Source of the DNA: Trichomonas tenax | Taxonomy: Eukaryota; Parabasalia; Trichomonadida; Trichomonadidae | DNA length: 56,700 nt | Direction of reading: 5' to 3' | Assembly (NCBI GenBank): GCA_023091735.1 | Contig: JALKBU010000241.1 | Span: 1 to 56,700 of the forward strand | In this document: in pieces, positions 39,961 to 49,569 of the stretch | Layout of the letters: every line of letters begins with the position of its first letter | Position numbering within the stretch: position 1 is the first letter of the stretch | Translations under genes and position numbers: made by a program | The notes under the pieces: generated by a model | What the model was told of the DNA's origin: nothing | The model's database searches: none | The model's input: the letters and a program-made list of their open reading frames with translations, nothing else

Positions 39961-41955
39961 TTACATTTCATCGTCTGTATCGGCGTTATCCTGTGCAAGA
40001 GGATGTTGAATTGCAACTTCAACTTTAACTTGACCGACAGCTTTACCCCTTGCATTCCAAATTTTAGCGATCATCGAGTAAGCATTCGTTACTGTGAGAG
40101 GAAGAAGATTTAACTCAGATCTTGCTGCTTCTGTGATTTGGCCCTCTCTTTCTCTTCTCATTTGGAGTGGAAGAGCCGTCTTCGTTACGAACTCACGCAA
40201 AATAAAGTCATTGTTCACGACAAAGTCCAAACGGCTCTTGAATGTCTTCGCTTCAGTAGAAACATGGATTGTTTCTCTTGCTTCATTCTCTAAGAACTCT
40301 AAGACGAAGAAAATCTCGCTGGGCCTTCCAATAGTAACACTTCTATCGAGCTGGAACTCCATGAAGAAAACAGCGATGATAGTTTGATTCTCTTGAAGAT
40401 TTGAAGCTTGGAAAGTGATGCTTGGAGCGCCTTCGGTGTACTCAGGCATTGTAAGTGATCCTTTCTGTTCTTCATTCTCAAGATTGACTTTAACTCCTTT
40501 GAGTTGTTCTTCGAGACCTGCAATTTTGTTTCTCTTTTTAGCGAGTTTCTCCTGAAGTTCTTTTTCGGCATCTTCGTATATGGAAATCTTTGTTTGGAGG
40601 TCTGTTAACTTATGTTCGAGTTCCTCTGTCTCTGAACTCATCTCCTTTATTGTCTTTGGTGTCCATCCTTGTTCTTTCATCTTTGTAATAAATTTAACAA
40701 ATTTTCTGTCATCGAATGGATCTCTTTGTCCATAATCAACCATCTGTGAGTATTTAGTTGCAGTATTCTTGTATTCATCCTGCAGTCTTTCGAATTCACT
40801 CTCAGCTTCTCTCCTTTTTGCTGCAGCATCATTTCTTTCTTTTTCTGTTTCTTCGAGTTTCTTTTCGAGTTCGTCATTGGCAGCTCTGGCTTCAATGCAG
40901 CGCTTATCCACAGCCTCTGCTTCGGCTCTAAGCTTATCTAGAGCTTCCATAACCTGAGATTGGACCTTTTGTGCTCTTGCAACAGTTGTTTTTTGCAATT
41001 GATCTTTCTGCTCTTCTAATTGCTCAATTTCATGTTTGAGACTTGAAGCAATGATCTTCAACTCTGCTATTTTCTGGACTTCGCGCTCTTTAGTTTCTTT
41101 TTGAACTTGCAAATCGTGAATTTCTTTATTTCTCGCTGCTGTTTGAACTGCATCGCTTTCATACTGTTTTGACATTTCCTGGTGCTTTGTGAGCATCGAT
41201 TCATAGCGCTCTTTCAAAGAATTGAGCTTTTCTCTCAATGCTTCGATCTTTGTCTGTCTTTCTTGCAATTCATATTTTTCTTGCATGCATTCAGTCAATG
41301 TCGTTGTCTCACCGATGTGCTCGAGAATTGGACGCATTGGCTCTTCTGCTGCTTCGTAATCTCCTTGCAAAAGTGCGATTGCGGAATTTATTCTGTTCGC
41401 CATTTGAGGCAGTGTATTTTTGGACAGCAATTCCTGCAGCATCATGATTATTTCCTCCCTGCTGCGAACAGGCTTCGAAATTCCTGATTTTGTTAATGAA
41501 CGGGATTTTAATTTTTGCTCTGATTCTGCTTGTATTGATTGGAAATAGCTTATATCGCGTAATATTTTCGTGTGTTTCTGTTGTTTCATTTCTATTTCAC
41601 GCTGAATGTCGATAATTTGATCTTGCAGTTCTTTTACGTTAATTTGGGATTGTCTGAATGCTGAAGGTGCCTGACTGCCAGAAAACATCTTCGGTGCTCT
41701 TGACTGTTGTTGCAAATCTTTTGCTAATTTAGATAATTGTTGAGAAATATGCTGCGCCTTTTGTTCTAAGGCGACAATCTCGTGTGCCTTAGTGTCCAAC
41801 ATCTCGCAGTTCTTCAGGAAATCGTTTTCGAGCTCTTCTCGCGAATATTCGCCCAGTAAACGATTCTTGTATGTTGGCTTCAGCATCAATAAAAAATAAA
41901 CTGAATTTATATTGGAAAGTCCGGGAATAGACTTTGATTGACTAGGAAACGGCAT
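39961..41955 (-). CDS. RPGRIP1/RPGRIP1L (MKS5)-like coiled-coil C2 protein
   Basis: A 664-residue protein. Near the N-terminus, at about 38-50, is SREELENDFLKNC followed by a long coiled coil. This closely parallels the conserved start of RPGRIP1 and RPGRIP1L ('S-R-E-x-L-E-D-x-x-L-x-L'). Coiled coil continues to about 500. A beta-rich C-terminal region (about 510-650: SITFQASNLQENQTIIAVFF, EIFFVLEFLENEARETI, FVVNNDFILREFV) looks like the C2 domain that follows the coiled coil in that family. RPGRIP1L/MKS5 is the core scaffold of the ciliary transition zone. A single C2 is seen rather than two plus a C-terminal RID domain, so this is a reduced form. Initiator-like TTCAAATTTTC precedes the ATG at 41955. 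Confidence 0.65.
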   Translation of the reverse strand: MPFPSQSKSIPGLSNINSVYFLLMLKPTYKNRLLGEYSREELENDFLKNCEMLDTKAHEIVALEQKAQHISQQLSKLAKDLQQQSRAPKMFSGSQAPSAFRQSQINVKELQDQIIDIQREIEMKQQKHTKILRDISYFQSIQAESEQKLKSRSLTKSGISKPVRSREEIIMMLQELLSKNTLPQMANRINSAIALLQGDYEAAEEPMRPILEHIGETTTLTECMQEKYELQERQTKIEALREKLNSLKERYESMLTKHQEMSKQYESDAVQTAARNKEIHDLQVQKETKEREVQKIAELKIIASSLKHEIEQLEEQKDQLQKTTVARAQKVQSQVMEALDKLRAEAEAVDKRCIEARAANDELEKKLEETEKERNDAAAKRREAESEFERLQDEYKNTATKYSQMVDYGQRDPFDDRKFVKFITKMKEQGWTPKTIKEMSSETEELEHKLTDLQTKISIYEDAEKELQEKLAKKRNKIAGLEEQLKGVKVNLENEEQKGSLTMPEYTEGAPSITFQASNLQENQTIIAVFFMEFQLDRSVTIGRPSEIFFVLEFLENEARETIHVSTEAKTFKSRLDFVVNNDFILREFVTKTALPLQMRREREGQITEAARSELNLLPLTVTNAYSMIAKIWNARGKAVGQVKVEVAIQHPLAQDNADTDDEM

Positions 41956-42458
41956 TTTTCAAGAAAATTTGAACTGATTTGCTCAATAAAATCAAATCTT
42001 TAAACTAACCACAATCTTTTATATTTAATCTAATTAGCACTAATGGAATCAATATCTCAAAGGATTTGTCGATATTGACAATTTACATTTTTCATGAAAA
42101 ATTAATCATGAGTTTCAAAACAAATTTTGCAAAAAATTATGATTTGCTCATTCTATATATGCTAATCCCATGAACTAATATTATTTCAAAATCCAAAATT
42201 AATCATTAATTTTGCTAAATTCTCTAATATATATGAATTTTTCTTTATATAAAATAATGACTTTGCATGTATAATCTAAATAGATTATAATGATTGAATT
42301 GTTTTTGAACAAAATTGTATTATTTAATGATTTGTGATTCAAATCTTTTGATTATATTGGTAAACTACAAGAAAATTTTAGAAACATATGAATATATAAG
42401 ATGTGTATACCAATGGGTGAAGAAAGAATGTCTATTTACACAAACAAAAAGGAGAAAT
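41956..42458. other. intergenic, promoter of the RPGRIP1L-like gene
   Basis: 503 bp between tandem minus-strand genes. It holds TTGACAATTTACATTTTTC around 42069-42090, a poor match to the recurrent element, and no other feature. Confidence 0.45.
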
Positions 42459-42830
42459 TTACATTGGATTGTAAATTTCAACAACAATGCTCTTGGAATC
42501 TTCACTTCCACAATACGTTGGGATATTGATCTCTAATTTTAATTTCGAATTGATAATTCTGAAAACACTGAAATTTGTGAGTTGGTCGTAGTTTAACGAA
42601 GAATCAAAAACGTAATGTGATACCTTTGCCGACACCTTCTGCTGTGATTTGACCTTTTTGGTTGCGAATTCAGCTTCAACAGGGAAAGTTAATTTTTCTC
42701 CTGCAATATCATTGATAAAGACCATGGCAAACTCATTTTTTGCGCATTTTTCATTAACGAGGAACTCAACTTCGAAAGAAATATCTGTTCCATTCCACTC
42801 TTTGCTCTGAATGTTGAAGTCCTCGATCAT
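42459..42830 (-). CDS. small beta-rich protein, unknown function
   Basis: A 123-residue protein of alternating hydrophobic/polar strands (ISFEVEFLV, FAMVFIND, TFPVEAEF, LKLEINIP, KSIVVEIYN), suggesting an immunoglobulin-like, C2-like or jelly-roll fold. There is no signal or membrane helix. I chose the ATG at 42830 (MIEDFN). The open frame extends to an ATG at 42869, but those 39 bases are made of two facing copies of the TTTACAT-type promoter element and are better read as promoter. It lies next to the RPGRIP1L-like gene and is in the same orientation. A ciliary role is possible from promoter and neighbourhood only. Confidence 0.65.
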   Translation of the reverse strand: MIEDFNIQSKEWNGTDISFEVEFLVNEKCAKNEFAMVFINDIAGEKLTFPVEAEFATKKVKSQQKVSAKVSHYVFDSSLNYDQLTNFSVFRIINSKLKLEINIPTYCGSEDSKSIVVEIYNPM

Positions 42831-42840
42831 TATGCCACTT

Positions 42841-43123
42841 TTTGAAATGTAAATTAGTTTACATGTCATCTTGCAATTTCTAAGGTTATCAATTCGATGT
42901 TAAGAATTAATTTACATGACAAAAGTTTTTGGATGAGCTATTGCTATATAATAAAGATAAACACTAATTCCGAGTTGACCAAACTTTTATTTACATGACA
43001 AAATTTTTATACGTTGACTCATCCTATCTGTTAGCGAAAATAGGCCTTATATCATATAAAACACCTAAATATAAAAGAAAATAAAGACATAGAGTTGTAT
43101 GTTTGGATTACTTTACGTGTCAA
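42841..43123 (-). promoter_or_regulatory. five-copy TTTAC-type element cluster
   Basis: Copies at 42841-42853 (TTTGAAATGTAAA), 42858-42868 (TTTACATGTCA), 42912-42925 (TTTACATGACAAAA), 42991-43004 (TTTACATGACAAAA) and 43112-43123 (TTTACGTGTCAA), all within 300 bp upstream of the 42830 start. The nearest copy is 10 bp from the ATG. Confidence 0.75.
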
Positions 43124-44292
43124 TATCCAAATTTAGCATTTATATGGAGCTTACTAACTACCAAAAGCCGTAAAATAAATTAACGGCACGATTTACATAC
43201 AGGAGGTTGAACTCAATCCGAGCATCACAAATTCAATCATAGTGCCCTCTGAATTTTGAGTGGTGATAGATTTTTTCATGGAGAATCTCTATAAGTCTTA
43301 GTGTCATTCCAAAATTTCAATAAGTCTGTCTGAATTCTAAAACATCATTTTGAGATAATATATCACTGTATTAGATATTTATGATATCAATATGGTAGTA
43401 TTTTGAGGAAATTAAGTTACAAAAAGCAATTTTATTGTTGAAGATAATTCGAAATTAGCAGGAAGATCTGAGGATGACACAGAATGATCTACTACCCCGC
43501 AATTCATGGCAACTCTTGCAGCACATAAGTGTATCTTACATTTTCCCAATCAAATCGATTACACAATTTATCCAAATATTTTGATCAATGAAGAAATTCA
43601 ATTTTGGAACGACAACTCAAATGCAGGATGGACGATCAGCCCTTATCCAGGCATTCTAGTTAATCAGAAATTGTGTTTTTATGTTCTTGATATTCCATTT
43701 TGAATAAACATGTTTTTTATAATATAGCATATAGCATATATTGATTCATCTTCGATAGCCTTCTAGTTTAAACTATTCGAAAAAAATAGATTTTTTTTTA
43801 AAAAAACTCAATCTTGTTCACCAAACGATGTTTCATATGATTTTACATCATATAAGGATTCTGGAAACATGCACAAAATCCCAAAATTCCTTAAAATTTT
43901 TTATGTTCTGAAATAATTCTGTGGGCTCATACAATTATTTAAACAATTTATACATTATTTGAAATTTATTCTGACAACAGTATACAGACTCATAATATCC
44001 AAGAAAAAATTCAATCGATCACGTTACTCGGTTTGAAATTGAGACACTAGCTTTCTATTCAACCCCCTGTAATTATAAAACCGTTATTAGCATTCAATTT
44101 TGAGAGATTTTTGTGAGAAGAGGCCATAAAAACAGATCCATTACTAGCTGATTTTTTGACAAATTTTTATCATGCATTAATTCGTGATTTTTGATAAATA
44201 TGAATATATTAGTCAACAAGAAGTGTTATGATCACAAAATACACAAAATCCACAAAAATTAAAAATAAATTCAAAAAAATTGACATTAAAAA
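43124..44292. other. gene-free stretch before the leishmanolysin
   Basis: No convincing gene. A 65-codon frame at 43506-43703 was considered and left out. The stretch is AT-rich with short GCATATA repeats near 43725. There is no element cluster upstream of 44293. Confidence 0.45.
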
Positions 44293-46212
44293 ATGATTTA
44301 TTGCTTATTAACATTATCTTTTTCTTATGTTTGCAATCACGATAAAGAGTTTGCGAACATAAAACCCGTTTATCAGAACCCTCCGAACCCAGAGATGAAA
44401 GTTCTGACTGAAGAAACAATATATCCAATCCCTGAGCGTAAACCTCCACGAATTGTATTTAATTACTCTGAATTATCACTGTCGACGGCCATGAATAAGA
44501 ACAAAATATGCACAAAAAAAGGTGATGTCGTTAATAGTATCACATGCACCCAAGACGATGTCCTTACAGAAGCAAAAAGTAATGTTATTAAGGTTACCCT
44601 CAACAACCTGAAGATTTTCCTGGAAAGCTGCCTCAAGGTTACGCCTATGACTCTGCCAATCGAATTGGAAACGCAAAGTAATGAATACATTTTGGCAAGT
44701 CCTGGGGCTACATCCCCTGAAACAGACATGTACTATACAATTATTCCTCGTCCGTATTCATCGGATCAGACAAATGTCCTTGCTTCTGCAACAGCAATTA
44801 AATTTGAGAATGTCATCCACGAAGGGAGACCGATTCAAGGTATAGTCTTCATAAATATCGCAAAGCTCCCAGATAAACCGCAAAATATCTCATCATATCC
44901 GAATGAATTCTTTATTACCGGATTCCACGAAATTTGCCATGCTCTTGGCATCTCCAACAGTACGTACCAGAATTGGATCAATATAACAACAAGACAACCA
45001 TACTTTGACCAATATTCAAAACATATGCACATTGAAAAGAAAGATTTTTGGATGCTTTACACACCAGAAGTCCACAAATATGCTGTAAAACGTTACGGAA
45101 TCGAAACACAGAAGTTTGACGATGGTGAGATTCCAACTGGTGTTGAACTCGAAGATGGTGGCGGTGACGGTACAAAAGGATCGCACCCTGAGATCAGAGT
45201 TTACTATGGTGAATCAATGGTTGGAATTTCATCAGCACACAGCGTTATCTCAGATTTAGTTTTTGCGATGCTCAAGGACACGGGATGGTACGACGTCAAT
45301 TATACGTATGCCAAAGGACATTCATGGGGAAACGGCTTTGCTATCAATGGAAAACCCATAGAACACTTTTCTAACGGTCCGCCACAATTAAGTTTCCCCA
45401 AGCATTACCTGTGCAAACTCAATAACACAGCGTCCTGCACATATGACTTCACAGGAATCGGTGAATGCGTGACAGAAGCTTTCAAATGCGAAGAAGGATC
45501 AACGGATCCATTCTGTCTGTCACCGAATTTCTATAACTATTACAACCAGTCAACCAGAGGACACTCATATGTCCATGACTGGATCAAATATGTAATTCCA
45601 TATAATAACAGAAACTGCTTGGACGCAGCCACTTTCCAGAAGCCGGATGGATCTAAGGAAGAGGCCGGCTCAAACTCCAGATGTTTTGAGTATCCTTCAG
45701 GAAAGTTTGGATGCTTCTTAACAAGATGTGATGGGCTCAAATTATTCGTAAAATATGGTGATTACGAGTTCCAATGCACTAAGGAGAGTGAGAAAGTTGG
45801 TCCAATATGGCAGAAAATCATTTGCCCAGATCCAGAATTAGTCTGCAGAGGTTATGCAGTAGAGCAGAACCTTCCAGAAAATCCTTTCGCTGCCGATTTT
45901 GCTCCACAATTAGTTCATCAAACTGCAGCATTAGGAAAGAAGTTCCCGCTCAGTGATACAATGATTGTCATTCTCATAGCTGCAGGTGTCGCCATCATTA
46001 TCATCATATGTATCGTTGTTTGCTGCGTCAGAAGGCACAAGAAGAAATCGAGAGTTTATGCGATGGAGGAGTCAGAGAGCGACGAAAAGCCAAAGAAGAA
46101 GAAAAAGAAAGTAAAAAAGAGCAGCAGCAAGAAGGAAAAGAAAGATAAAAATAGCTCAAAGGATAGTACTCCAAAGAAGGAGAAGAAGGAAGCCAAGAAG
46201 AAAATATACTAA
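44293..46212 (+). CDS. leishmanolysin-like (GP63, M8) surface metallopeptidase
   Basis: A 639-residue type-I membrane protease. It has a short N-terminal hydrophobic signal (about 1-13) and a propeptide-like region. The zinc site HEICH is at about 212-216 within FHEICHALGIS. The third zinc ligand is probably the His of GSHPEIR at about 298, followed by a Met-turn candidate (GESMVGIS). The C-terminal region is Cys-rich. One transmembrane helix (about 555-577) is followed by a very Lys/Ser-rich cytoplasmic tail of some 55 residues. M8 proteases are a large trichomonad family acting on host or surface proteins. All catalytic residues are present. The ATG at 44293 is the first in frame. Confidence 0.92.
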   Translation: MIYCLLTLSFSYVCNHDKEFANIKPVYQNPPNPEMKVLTEETIYPIPERKPPRIVFNYSELSLSTAMNKNKICTKKGDVVNSITCTQDDVLTEAKSNVIKVTLNNLKIFLESCLKVTPMTLPIELETQSNEYILASPGATSPETDMYYTIIPRPYSSDQTNVLASATAIKFENVIHEGRPIQGIVFINIAKLPDKPQNISSYPNEFFITGFHEICHALGISNSTYQNWINITTRQPYFDQYSKHMHIEKKDFWMLYTPEVHKYAVKRYGIETQKFDDGEIPTGVELEDGGGDGTKGSHPEIRVYYGESMVGISSAHSVISDLVFAMLKDTGWYDVNYTYAKGHSWGNGFAINGKPIEHFSNGPPQLSFPKHYLCKLNNTASCTYDFTGIGECVTEAFKCEEGSTDPFCLSPNFYNYYNQSTRGHSYVHDWIKYVIPYNNRNCLDAATFQKPDGSKEEAGSNSRCFEYPSGKFGCFLTRCDGLKLFVKYGDYEFQCTKESEKVGPIWQKIICPDPELVCRGYAVEQNLPENPFAADFAPQLVHQTAALGKKFPLSDTMIVILIAAGVAIIIIICIVVCCVRRHKKKSRVYAMEESESDEKPKKKKKKVKKSSSKKEKKDKNSSKDSTPKKEKKEAKKKIY

Positions 46213-46533
46213 TTATGTTATTGACTATTAAATGCTTGCTTATGTTCAAATTTTTAATTATGGTTGGATGACCTTAGATAACAGCATTGAAATACATTGA
46301 TTTCTAAATGATATATCTTAAAATTTGATATTTGATATCAAAATCATAAAAATAAACTGAGTTATTAAAGACAATACTTTTACAACCAGATTTGATATTA
46401 AATATAAATGTTTGCAACTCAAGAATCAAATATTTGATCAAAAAGATGCTATTTTAATATTTTGACATGTAAAAAGATATATGTCAAATAAAGTATTTTA
46501 CACGTCAAATCACTAAAAAATACTTTCATTTTA
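46213..46533. promoter_or_regulatory. promoter of the IQ coiled-coil gene
   Basis: The recurrent element occurs at 46461-46474 (TTTGACATGTAAAA), 46479-46488 (partial, ATATGTCAAA) and 46496-46510 (TTTTACACGTCAAAT), 24-73 bp upstream of the ATG. Initiator-like TCATTTTA abuts the ATG at 46526-46533. Confidence 0.7.
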
Positions 46534-47322
46534 ATGACTGAAAATAATGGATTATTTTACTTAACGAAGAGCACAACGAGGAGAACGAGGCCGAACACAG
46601 CTTCCCAAACAACAAGGACCAAAACAACACTACAAAAATCAAAGAAATTGTTCGATGTTAAACAAATTAAAACAACAATCGCAGATTTAGAAAATAAAAA
46701 CAAGCGTCTTTCAAACAAAATAATGCACTTACAAGGAGCATTGGTGTCTGAGAAACAGAGAACGCTTCTTTACAACGATTTTGAAATAGATCTCGAAGAC
46801 GACTTGAAATCTTTAGAAAGCAGATATAAAAAACTGAACGATGTATGGAAAGATGTCAACAAATTCGCAAATCCTACGAAAGATGTTTTTGATTATATTA
46901 ATTTTTCAGATCGAACTAAATTACGTCGTGAAAACGAGATATTAGCGCAACAGACATTGTTCAACGAGCGGAAAATCATGCTTTTAGAGATGAAATTGAA
47001 ATTGTGCCATGATCGACGTGATTTGGCTCTTCTCAGGTCAAATCTCAATCTTTTCGAAGGAGGAGGCAATTCCCTCACAAGCGACAAAGAAATCGAAGAA
47101 GCGCTTAAAATTCAAATCGAAAATATTAAAATGCATCAGAATCACGAAAAACGCCGTATAGAGCATGAAAAGAGTCCGATAATTTCATTGCATGACGCAG
47201 CAACAGTCATTCAATCAGTGTGGCGCGGATACAGATTCAGAATGCAAAACAAAGACCAAATTGAAAAAGAACATGAAGAACTCACGAATGAGGCATCAAA
47301 CAAATCCACAAATTCGACATAA
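46534..47322 (+). CDS. coiled-coil protein with C-terminal IQ motif
   Basis: A 262-residue protein. The basic N-terminus is Thr/Arg-rich (about 10-40). Coiled coil spans about 45-205, interrupted near 120. An IQ motif (AATVIQSVWRGYRFRMQ at about 225-241) should bind calmodulin or centrin. The size and order (coiled coil, then one IQ near the end) resemble nexin-dynein regulatory complex subunits DRC9/IQCG and DRC10/IQCD, but also other IQ proteins, so I give no symbol. The promoter has two good TTTAC-type elements and a clear initiator, which fixes the start at 46534. Confidence 0.75.
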   Translation: MTENNGLFYLTKSTTRRTRPNTASQTTRTKTTLQKSKKLFDVKQIKTTIADLENKNKRLSNKIMHLQGALVSEKQRTLLYNDFEIDLEDDLKSLESRYKKLNDVWKDVNKFANPTKDVFDYINFSDRTKLRRENEILAQQTLFNERKIMLLEMKLKLCHDRRDLALLRSNLNLFEGGGNSLTSDKEIEEALKIQIENIKMHQNHEKRRIEHEKSPIISLHDAATVIQSVWRGYRFRMQNKDQIEKEHEELTNEASNKSTNST

Positions 47323-47775
47323 TCGTTGTTATTATATATATTATCTTTTGTTTTTTAAACTATTATTATAGTATTATTATACTATTCAAAGCATCAAAAA
47401 AATACAATTGGAATAAAGGTGTCATTATTCCAATAAAGTCATATTTGGAATAATACAAAATTAGGAATAACGCATATTGGAATAGACAGGTTATGACAAT
47501 GGGAGTTGTGACTCCATCTGTCCTGAGCGCAAAATTTTTTTGACCTAGAAAAACTTTGTATGGAATTGTTTTTGGTAATTATTAATAATTATTAATACAC
47601 ATTTTTTTAAATATTTCGAACTGAGGAAGCCGTTTTCAAAAGATGAGGAATAATGTGAAATTTCGCAATAAAAACATCACAATTGATATCTCATTCAATT
47701 CAAAATTTTTGCAATTGACTACCACAGCTCAAAAATTTTTGAATCAATTTCTGAGAACAAAGAAAAATCATTTTT
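47323..47775. other. intergenic with GGAATA hairpin and repeats
   Basis: A perfect 9-bp stem TTGGAATAA/TTATTCCAA (47408-47416 and 47425-47433) is followed by further GGAATA copies near 47446, 47463 and 47479. It sits at the 3' end of the IQ gene and may be its 3' signal. The rest is AT-rich. Confidence 0.6.
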
Positions 47776-48303
47776 AGATATGAATCTTATATCTCGCGAA
47801 CTGCTAGATAGCTTGACTGATCTCACTAAACTCAATGAAGCGATTAATGTAGGAATGGAAGACATCAACGAGAAGACTTTTGATGGATCGAACCTATTAT
47901 AATTATATATATATACGAATAATAATAATATATATATATACTTCGCTGCAGTAAGGTCACCTCCAGAGGCGATCGATTTCCTGGTACAGAGTGGACTCGA
48001 TGTCAACATGATCAACGAAGAAGGGTTTGCGCCAATACACGTCGCCTGCATGGAAGGAACTTTCACTTCGTTCAAGAAATTAGTAGAACTTGGTGCAGAC
48101 CCTTCGTGAGAGATAAAAAAGGCCGTTCTCTCATCTTCTATGCGATTTATAACAAAGAATACGCTGCACAGCTGATTCCTCATCTCAGAAACCACTATAA
48201 CATTGATATCCACGAACGAGACACAGATGGAGACACTCCAATAGACTGTTACCGATCTTCAAAGCTGCGGTTAGAGAATATGAGTTTATTGCAGTTCTAC
48301 TAA
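47776..48303 (+). pseudogene. ankyrin-repeat pseudogene with AT insertion
   Basis: The plus strand encodes an ankyrin protein from a Met codon near 47780 (MNLISRELLDSL) through repeats such as EEGFAPIHVACMEGTFTSF and DKKGRSLIFYAIYNKE to a stop at 48303. A 39-bp (TA)n-rich block at 47902-47940 interrupts the frame and adds a TAA. A frameshift lies near 48107, where TGA follows 'GADPS'. Without these the repeats would be continuous. The region upstream of 47776 has no further repeats, so the protein was short. Confidence 0.75.
47902..47940. repeat. 39-bp TA-rich insertion
   Basis: It begins ATTATATATATATACG and ends in (TA)n, and is flanked by TA on both sides. It sits inside a leucine-tyrosine codon run of the ankyrin gene. 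There are no GT/AG ends and no trichomonad branch-site motif, so it is not an intron. Confidence 0.7.
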
Positions 48304-48368
48304 TTATATTTTCAATGTTGAAAGAAAAATAATATACATATATTACTTATTTGACGATATCTTAATAT

Positions 48369-48448
48369 TTAAATATTATCATTGGATTAGAATCTTTTAA
48401 TAGTGTTTCTGACAATTAAATATTATCATTGGATTAGAATCTTTTAAT
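48369..48448. repeat. 33-bp direct repeat, 47-bp period
   Basis: The 33 bases at 48369-48401 recur exactly at 48416-48448; each begins TTAAATATTATCATTGG. It lies between the ankyrin pseudogene and the end of the ERGIC3 gene. Confidence 0.9.
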
Positions 48449-48489
48449 TTTTTTCTACAATAATATATTGAATGATTAAAAAAAACAAA

Positions 48490-49569
48490 TTACTCGATTG
48501 ATGCAGCTTGCTTCTTGATCGTGATAAGAGAGAGGTGATCGAGAAGTGATCCGAGTGAGTAAATGCCACCAAGAATAGCCATCAATTGGACGATGAAATT
48601 AAGAACTGTTGTATCGCGTTTGTATTCAACGATGATTGGAGAAACATCGTAGTTGATGTATATACCAGGGAACTTTCCTGACATTCCTTCGCGATATCTG
48701 TCGTAGTGGCTGACTGTAGCGCGGTAGAACTGGGTGCTTCTTTTCTTCTCACGAAGTGTGCGAATGAAATACAGTCCTTTGTATCTTCCGCGCTCTGTTT
48801 GGATCTTCTGGATTCCTGTGAGAGGATGATCACCAAACTCGTTTTCGCCGATGTACATGTCGTTAATCTTGTGCGTGAAGTTGAAATCATCGATGGAAAT
48901 TCCCAAAGCTGTCGTCGAAGTGTTCATTTCGGCGCCGTATGAATCGCCGGAGTTTAAAACGATCATTCCGTGTGTTGGAGGGACGACAAGAGTGCCATAG
49001 ACGTGGCACTTCTCGTTCTTTATGTGGTTGTAGTCGATTACGGAGTCTTTGCATTGGCGAATCGTTGAAAGTGAAGGTGGAATTCTTCCTTTCTTCTTGA
49101 ACGCGTTCTTCACGTCCTTGCATGTGTTGCAGCATCCGGGGGCCATTCCATAGCACGAGCCACAGATTTCCGAAGTGTTAGATTTTACGTTATTTTTGAT
49201 TGTTTTTCCATCTGGGCCGATTCTTTTCAGTTTTACCTTGGAAAACGAGTCGACCTGGATTTCTCCGAATTTGTCGAGAACTTGGACATCCAAAACTGGG
49301 CAAGGAAGAGAAGGAAACTCGATATCAATGTACATTGGGATTTTTGAGACAGAAGACCAGTCAAGGACTCCTTCTTCGTTCACTGGGAGTCGAGATTGGT
49401 CGACGCTGAGCTTTTGTTTTGGTGGTGTTGCAATAAAAGCTAAAGACTCGAACACGAGAAGATAGCTCATGATTCCGAGGCAGACGACGGCAACGGTTCC
49501 ACTGAAGTCCGTCTTTCTTGAGTGATCCTCAAAAACTTTGGGGAAAAAATCGAAATCTTTCAAAGGCAT
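48490..49569 (-). CDS. ERGIC3: ERGIC3/Erv46-like COPII cargo receptor
   Basis: A 359-residue protein cycling between ER and Golgi. It has a short cytosolic N-terminus (LKDFDFFPKVFEDHSRKT), a transmembrane helix at about 25-47, and a large lumenal domain with the family's Cys motif (CGSCYGMAPGCCNTCKDV at about 135-152, a CxxC/CCxxC site). It also has HVYGTLVVPPTHG (compare 'C-x-x-x-G-x-x-x-V-x-x-V-x-G'), INDMYIGENEFGDHPL (compare 'H-x-I-x-x-L-x-F-G'), a second transmembrane helix near the end (VLNFIVQLMAILGGIYS) and a short tail. The ATG at 49569 (MPLKDF) is preferred to 49590, because the upstream bases form a TTTTACGTGACA promoter element. Six such elements lie upstream. Confidence 0.93.
   Translation of the reverse strand: MPLKDFDFFPKVFEDHSRKTDFSGTVAVVCLGIMSYLLVFESLAFIATPPKQKLSVDQSRLPVNEEGVLDWSSVSKIPMYIDIEFPSLPCPVLDVQVLDKFGEIQVDSFSKVKLKRIGPDGKTIKNNVKSNTSEICGSCYGMAPGCCNTCKDVKNAFKKKGRIPPSLSTIRQCKDSVIDYNHIKNEKCHVYGTLVVPPTHGMIVLNSGDSYGAEMNTSTTALGISIDDFNFTHKINDMYIGENEFGDHPLTGIQKIQTERGRYKGLYFIRTLREKKRSTQFYRATVSHYDRYREGMSGKFPGIYINYDVSPIIVEYKRDTTVLNFIVQLMAILGGIYSLGSLLDHLSLITIKKQAASIE

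Noticed and set aside
43506..43703. 65-codon ATG frame on the plus strand
   Set aside because: No recognisable motif, no initiator or promoter element before it, and the composition resembles the surrounding AT-rich spacer.
47902..47940. Possible short intron in the ankyrin gene
   Set aside because: Lacks GT and AG ends and the trichomonad branch/3' splice motif.
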